Shown here one piece after another: positions 22,020-25,406 of a stretch of 25,406 nucleotides of DNA (within the stretch, counting starts at the first letter, position 1; each line of letters starts with the position of its first letter). The notes below the pieces were generated by a model. That model ran no database searches. It had not been told where the DNA came from and saw only the letters and a program-made list of their open reading frames with translations. A program made the position numbers and the translations under genes. Source of the DNA: Bacteroidales bacterium (lineage in GTDB: Bacteria > Bacteroidota > Bacteroidia > Bacteroidales > Muribaculaceae); assembly GCA_019416285.1 (NCBI GenBank), contig DXXM01000042.1, positions 1 through 25,406 on the forward strand, in the 5' to 3' direction.

Positions 22020-22657
22020 CTAATATATAAACACATAATATGTCTGATATTTAGCAATTAATCAAGTTAAATAAGAATATTTGCACAGCATCTGCACAAC
22101 AAGAGTGGAAGTTGCTTTTGAAAATTCACCTCCGTTCACGCTCAATCATATCCTCAAACGCATTAAGACAATTTAACGGCAGGGCATCCATTAGGTCAGA
22201 GTACAACAAGAAAAAATTTCACTGCTCACTGAACTTTTTGAAACAACTGAGTGTTTGGGAATTTGTGAAGGTATTCCGGCAATTTGATTTGCTGTATGCT
22301 TCGTGCATTGCTTGTGGAATTAGATTCCCAGTAGCGATGATTTGTCTCATGGCTCTCACTAAATAGAGAACCGGGCGATTTTCAAGAGACACACGATTAT
22401 GCACTTCAATAGGTTTAGCGGAGCGACAAACCGCCATCCTCGTTTCTATGGAATGGAAGGCTCTGCCGAGACAACCTCATGACCGATTTTGAACCTATCA
22501 CAATTCAAACGCCCACGATTGGGTGAATTTTAACATTTCGGCCCGTTTTGGAGCCGAAAAACTATTGCACAGCCTTGAAAAAAGGATGAACTTTGCACTC
22601 GGAATCCATGCCTGATGGGGTCCAATAAGAGAAAGTGCATCAGGAGGCTCGTGACAA
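22020..22657. other. Gene-poor junction region
   Basis: About 640 bp with no convincing complete gene. The left part (22020-22110) is AT-rich and marks where the ATPase gene loses its 5' end. A minus-strand frame from 22437 (MAVCRSAKPIEVHNRV...) has an in-frame TGA at 22219 but resumes in the same frame to 22118 with a protein-like tail (DLMDALPLNCLNAFEDMIER), so it may be a decayed gene. Two hairpins follow at 22502-22559. Confidence 0.4.
22502..22559. repeat. Two consecutive hairpins
   Basis: AATTCA (22502-22507) and CCCA (22512-22515) pair with TGGG (22520-22523) and TGAATT (22524-22529), with AACG bulged and a CGAT loop. TTTCGGC (22536-22542) pairs with GCCGAAA (22553-22559). No T-tract follows on the plus strand. 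They may be termination, recombination or oriT-type structures. Confidence 0.5.
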
Positions 22658-22689
22658 TTTGGAGATATGAAGTATTTTTCGTATCTTTA
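22658..22689 (+). promoter_or_regulatory. Promoter-like sequence before the long leader
   Basis: TTTG (22658-22661), a 20-nt spacer and TATCTTTA (22682-22689) differ from the TAnnTTTG consensus at one position. The predicted start near 22695 lies about 700 nt before the HTH start codon at 23392. Confidence 0.5.
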
Positions 22690-22694
22690 TTGTA

Positions 22695-23391
22695 ACAAAC
22701 GGCGGAAGAGCGACTGTCCGACACATTCAACCTATATGATTGAACTGGAATGATGCCTCTGACTTCGCCATGTCGCCGTGAGTTACATTCGATTCAGGGC
22801 GTTACGCCCCAACTATATTATGAGAAAGCCGTATGCGGTATTACCCGCCGTTCCGACAACTACGCACTAAGGAAGCGTTGCTCAACGGAACGAAAATCTC
22901 AGTCCTGACGGCAACTGAGCTGTTTCTTACCGTGATTATCCTCGGAAATCGTCATGCTTCGGCATCGACGGCTTGACACTTGAGGTAGACTGTCGAAGAC
23001 TGTCGTGCGCCGGATTTTGTGGATTTAGTGGCGGCGCACTCTGTCGGATAAGTGGACTTTCAATGCCGATAAAGTCAGAGGGCAATCCCGAGTAATGCGA
23101 AATGTTCGCACCCCCCAATTTCACTTCTTAACGCATCGCATAATTGCGACTGCACCCTGCGTATATCCGCTTAACATTGGTGGATAGCCTCTATGCTGTG
23201 TCATCCCGATGCAGTGGAGGGGTAGCGCAGTCCATGTCTATGCCAGCCTATAAAGGTCGGCAGCCATCGCTGTTGTCTTTCTCAATCATAAGGAAGATAC
23301 AGTACAACAGGGTTCCCGTCATACGCCACTCATTGCCGGACAACCCCGAGTGAAACGAGTGGAAAACAGCAAATTCCAAACATCCCCACAA
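22695..23391 (+). other. Long hairpin-rich region, possible structured leader RNA
   Basis: About 700 nt without a convincing gene, between a promoter-like sequence and the HTH gene. Perfect local stems include GGGCG/CGCCC (22797-22809), CGTTCCG/CGGAACG (22849-22855, 22886-22892), CTCAGT/ACTGAG (22898-22919), an 8-bp stem with one bulged C capped by C(UUCG)G (22950-22970), GTGCGCC/GGCGCAC (23005-23039), GACTTT/AAAGTC (23055-23076), TGCGAA/TTCGCA (23096-23110) and TCGCA/TGCGA (23136-23149). These suggest a structured RNA, or alternatively a transfer or replication origin. No known RNA family is recognised. Confidence 0.45.
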
Positions 23392-23712
23392 ATGAATCTT
23401 TATTCACTTCTTCAGGCTGCGGAGGCTGACCCCTCCGCGCCCAATATCCTTGTAAGTGTTCCTCTTGCAGACCTGAGACAGCTCGTAATAGACACAATCG
23501 ACGCCACACGCGAGCGTCTGCTCCCCCTATTCATGAAAGCCGAGGAAGACCGACTTCTTACCAAGAAAGAAGTATGCTCCCAACTCGGCATCGGAGAGAC
23601 TTCCGTATGGAATCTCACAAAACGTGGTAAACTAACGCCCGTAAAAGTTAACCGTAACACCCGCTACCGTCAGAGCGAGGTAACAGCAATCCTCAACTCA
23701 AAATCAAGCTGA
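23392..23712 (+). CDS. Excisionase-like HTH protein (HTH_17)
   Basis: 106 residues from the ATG at 23392 (MNLYSLLQAAEA); an in-frame ATG at 23350 adds 14 residues (MKRVENSKFQTSPQ) and is less likely. The N-terminal half is an amphipathic helix region. The C-terminal half (about 55-104) is a winged-helix HTH_17 domain, LLTKKEVCSQLGIGETSVWN... RGKLTPVKVNRNTRYRQSEV, as in phage and integrative-element excisionases and regulators. It lies 4 bp upstream of the DUF3987 gene and is probably co-transcribed. In Bacteroidales elements this order (HTH, DUF3987, primase-like, mobilization) is common, so it marks a second mobile element. Confidence 0.8.
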   Translation: MNLYSLLQAAEADPSAPNILVSVPLADLRQLVIDTIDATRERLLPLFMKAEEDRLLTKKEVCSQLGIGETSVWNLTKRGKLTPVKVNRNTRYRQSEVTAILNSKSS

Positions 23713-23716
23713 GCCT

Positions 23717-25087
23717 ATGAATCAGTCATCAAAATCTGTTGACCCGATGCTCGTACTCGGCAAGGCCGTTGATATGAGTGTAAAAGCCCGTGGTGGAGAT
23801 TTTCCTCTGGGCGCGTTGCCGATGAAGATTCAGAGAATCGTCAGGGAGGCTAACGACTGTTACGGCTATCCGGTGGATTATCTTGCAGGGGCTATGCTTG
23901 TGACTGTCGGCCTCGGCATTGGCAACACCCATTTCGCCCGGCTCAAAGGGAAATGGGACGAGAGCGCGATTCTGTTCATGGCTCTTGTCGGCAGACCCGG
24001 AGCGTGTAAGTCGCATCCGCTGAATTTCGCCATACGACCGTTCACGGAATTGGACGGAGCCGCGACCCGTGCCTACATCAAAGCGTGTGAGGAATACGAG
24101 CGTCAGCGTGAACTGCCCATGAAGGAACGCAGCGAGCCTCACCCCGTTGCGCCGGTATGTAAACGCTTACTGATTTCCGATGCCACTCCCGAAGCCATGC
24201 TGCTTATCCATTCGCAGAATCTGAGAGGGATAGCCATGTGGAATGACGAACTTGCGGGATGGTTCAAGAATTTCAACCGCTATAACAAAGGCTCAGATGA
24301 AGAATACTGGCTAAAGCTGTTCAATGCCAATCCGTCGTTTTCCGACCGCAAGGGGGTAAAGAACTCGGTCTATATCAGCCGCCCCTTTATCTCGGTGGTA
24401 GGAACTATCCAGAACGGCATACTCAACGAATTGGCACAGGGCAGCCGCTCATCAAACGGTTTTATCGACCGTCTGCTGTTCGTCATGCCCAATAATCAGG
24501 ACAAACAGCCTTGGAGCGACAAGGAGCCGACTTTCGACATAGAAGCGGCATGGGCGGAGATAATAGAAAGGCTCGTCGCTATTCCATACGAAACAGATTC
24601 CGACGGCAATGTCATAGCCAATATCCTACCCTTTGCGCCGGACGCGAAAGCAAGGCTCTACGAATGGCAGCGTCAGAACACCGAGGAATGTAACCGCGAG
24701 GACTGTGATGCGCTGAAAGGCGTTTACAACAAGTTCGATTTCCATGCCATACGTTTCTGCCTGATATTGCAGATGGCGCGGTGGGCCTGCGGAGAAGCCG
24801 ACAGAACGGAGATAGATCTCCTTTCGGTTGAGAACGCCATATCGCTTGTGGATTATTTCAAATCCACTGCCAAAAAAGTGCATGGCATCATCAGCGAAAT
24901 GTCGCTGACCGAGCAGCAGAGGGCGGTCATAGCGGCTCTGCCTGATGAGTTCACGACCGAAGAAGGGATTGCCGTGGCAAAAGAGAACGGTATGCCGGGA
25001 CGCACATTTCAGGATTTTCTCAAACGGTCGGTCTCGTTAGGCACCTATTTCCAGCGTGAGAAACATGGGCATTATTCCAAACTCTGA
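23717..25087 (+). CDS. DUF3987-family ATPase, primase-associated
   Basis: A 456-residue protein of the DUF3987 family found in mobile elements next to primase/helicase-type genes, thought to act in element replication. After an N-terminal helical part, LFMALVGRPGACKS includes a P-loop-like GRPGACKS (92-99), with cysteine where the last Walker A glycine is usual. LLISDATPEAMLL and GIAMWNDELAGWF (the latter with Asp-Glu suitable for Walker B) follow, then the family-typical SVVGTIQNGILNELAQG and FIDRLLFVMPN. The C-terminal third is helical and ends in a winged-helix-like segment (EEGIAVAKENGMPGRTFQDFLKR). It has co-directional neighbours on both sides. Confidence 0.8.
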   Translation: MNQSSKSVDPMLVLGKAVDMSVKARGGDFPLGALPMKIQRIVREANDCYGYPVDYLAGAMLVTVGLGIGNTHFARLKGKWDESAILFMALVGRPGACKSHPLNFAIRPFTELDGAATRAYIKACEEYERQRELPMKERSEPHPVAPVCKRLLISDATPEAMLLIHSQNLRGIAMWNDELAGWFKNFNRYNKGSDEEYWLKLFNANPSFSDRKGVKNSVYISRPFISVVGTIQNGILNELAQGSRSSNGFIDRLLFVMPNNQDKQPWSDKEPTFDIEAAWAEIIERLVAIPYETDSDGNVIANILPFAPDAKARLYEWQRQNTEECNREDCDALKGVYNKFDFHAIRFCLILQMARWACGEADRTEIDLLSVENAISLVDYFKSTAKKVHGIISEMSLTEQQRAVIAALPDEFTTEEGIAVAKENGMPGRTFQDFLKRSVSLGTYFQREKHGHYSKL

Positions 25088-25096
25088 CACCTGCGC

Positions 25097-25151
25097 TTTC
25101 TGCATTTTCCGCATTTTGAGCCGACAAAATGCGGATTACGCAGAAAATGCA
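25097..25151. repeat. Nested palindrome with four YGCATTTT motifs
   Basis: In the 84-bp gap between two replication-type genes, CCGCATTTTG (25109-25118) and CAAAATGCGG (25125-25134) form a perfect 10-bp stem with a 6-nt loop. It is nested in TTTCTGC (25097-25103) and GCAGAAA (25140-25146) across symmetric 5-nt internal loops. The octamers TGCATTTT, CGCATTTT, AAAATGCG and AAAATGCA (25101, 25110, 25126, 25144) form two direct and two inverted copies. Confidence 0.65.
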
Positions 25152-25171
25152 AGCAAAATCTTTGAGAATCT

Positions 25172-25406
25172 ATGAACGCACACCGATTCATTCTCCAGCC
25201 CTACAAAGGGGTTGGAAGCCGATACTGTTGCCCTGCCTGTCAAAAGAGACGCTGCTTTAGCCGCTACATCGACACCGAGAAACAAATCTCGTTTCCTGAT
25301 GATGTCGGCAGATGCGACCATGAACAGAGTTGCGGTTACCATCTTACGCCAAAGGAATATTTTGAGCGTGATCCTGAGGCTAAGCCATTACACTCCGATT
25401 TCACAG
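25172..25406 (+). CDS. Zinc-binding primase-like protein (DUF6371-like), partial
   Basis: The first 78 codons of a gene cut by the window end. The N-terminus (MNAHRFILQPYKGVGSRY) runs into a zinc-ribbon with Cys pairs CCPAC and CDHEQSC, with RCFSRYIDTE between them. This is typical of Bacteroidales DUF6371/CHC2-like proteins encoded after DUF3987 genes and thought to be element primases with a downstream Toprim domain. That domain would lie outside the window. It starts 84 bp after the DUF3987 stop, behind the palindrome. Confidence 0.65.
   Translation, partial: MNAHRFILQPYKGVGSRYCCPACQKRRCFSRYIDTEKQISFPDDVGRCDHEQSCGYHLTPKEYFERDPEAKPLHSDFT

Noticed and set aside
22112..22366. 84-residue plus-strand ORF
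   Set aside because: No promoter, no domain and unbalanced codon use; the opposite strand reads more like (decayed) protein.
22829..22860. Group II intron domain V-like GCCGTATGCGGT
   Set aside because: The GAAA tetraloop and the complementary CGCACGTACGG half are missing, and no reverse transcriptase is present.

Overview
The window looks like a Bacteroidales chromosome, probably from the Muribaculaceae or a close relative. The evidence is Bacteroidetes-type promoters (TTTG, about 18-20 nt, TAnnTTTG), no Shine-Dalgarno sequences, Bacteroidales-only families (DUF3853, the Arm-DNA-bind/SAM_5 tyrosine integrase, MobV with a RepA-like ATPase) and a fairly GC-rich chromosomal core. The genus is inference.

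Region 1 (about 40-7533) is a compact integrative and mobilizable element inserted in the 3' end of a tRNA-Ser(UGA) gene. A 16-bp direct repeat marks both ends, and paired 12-bp-spaced TTTTGTATGTG motifs lie inside both ends as likely integrase arm sites. The element carries a tyrosine integrase, a HigBA-like toxin-antitoxin pair, a decayed ORF, an AT-rich lipoprotein/unknown cargo pair, a small ORF, a MobV relaxase with a structured oriT-candidate region upstream, a RecA-fold RepA-like ATPase and a DUF3853 excisionase-like HTH protein. It encodes no transfer apparatus, so it would need a helper conjugative element.

Region 2 (7519-21180) is chromosomal core: tRNA-Ser and its promoter, a patch of degenerate ~22-bp tandem repeats, a divergent AI-2E-family membrane protein, and then a long co-directional cluster. 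The cluster encodes a periplasmic adaptor, two ABC permeases (A, B), one ABC ATPase, two more permeases (A', B' resembling A and B), a TolC-like outer-membrane protein, a sigma-54 response regulator and its histidine kinase. The first gene is preceded by a good sigma-54 promoter (GG-N10-GC, 9408-9421) and, about 80-100 bp upstream of the predicted start, two TGTCC...GGACA palindromes. This suggests that the kinase/regulator pair controls the tripartite efflux system through sigma-54. A tRNA-Arg(CCU) gene with a strong terminator closes the region.

Region 3 (21181-25406) is accessory. A STAS-like DUF4325 gene lies behind an HSP90/histidine-kinase-type ATPase gene that has lost its 5' end and is frameshifted near its 3' end by a perfect 13-bp tandem duplication. 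Then come about 1.3 kb without a convincing gene. About 700 nt of this lies downstream of a promoter-like sequence and holds many hairpins, one with a UUCG tetraloop, before an excisionase-like HTH gene, a DUF3987 ATPase/primase-associated gene, a palindromic YGCATTTT cluster and the start of a zinc-binding primase-like gene (DUF6371-like) cut by the window end. This looks like one end of a second mobile element, possibly one that uses the tRNA-Arg gene; its other end is outside the window.
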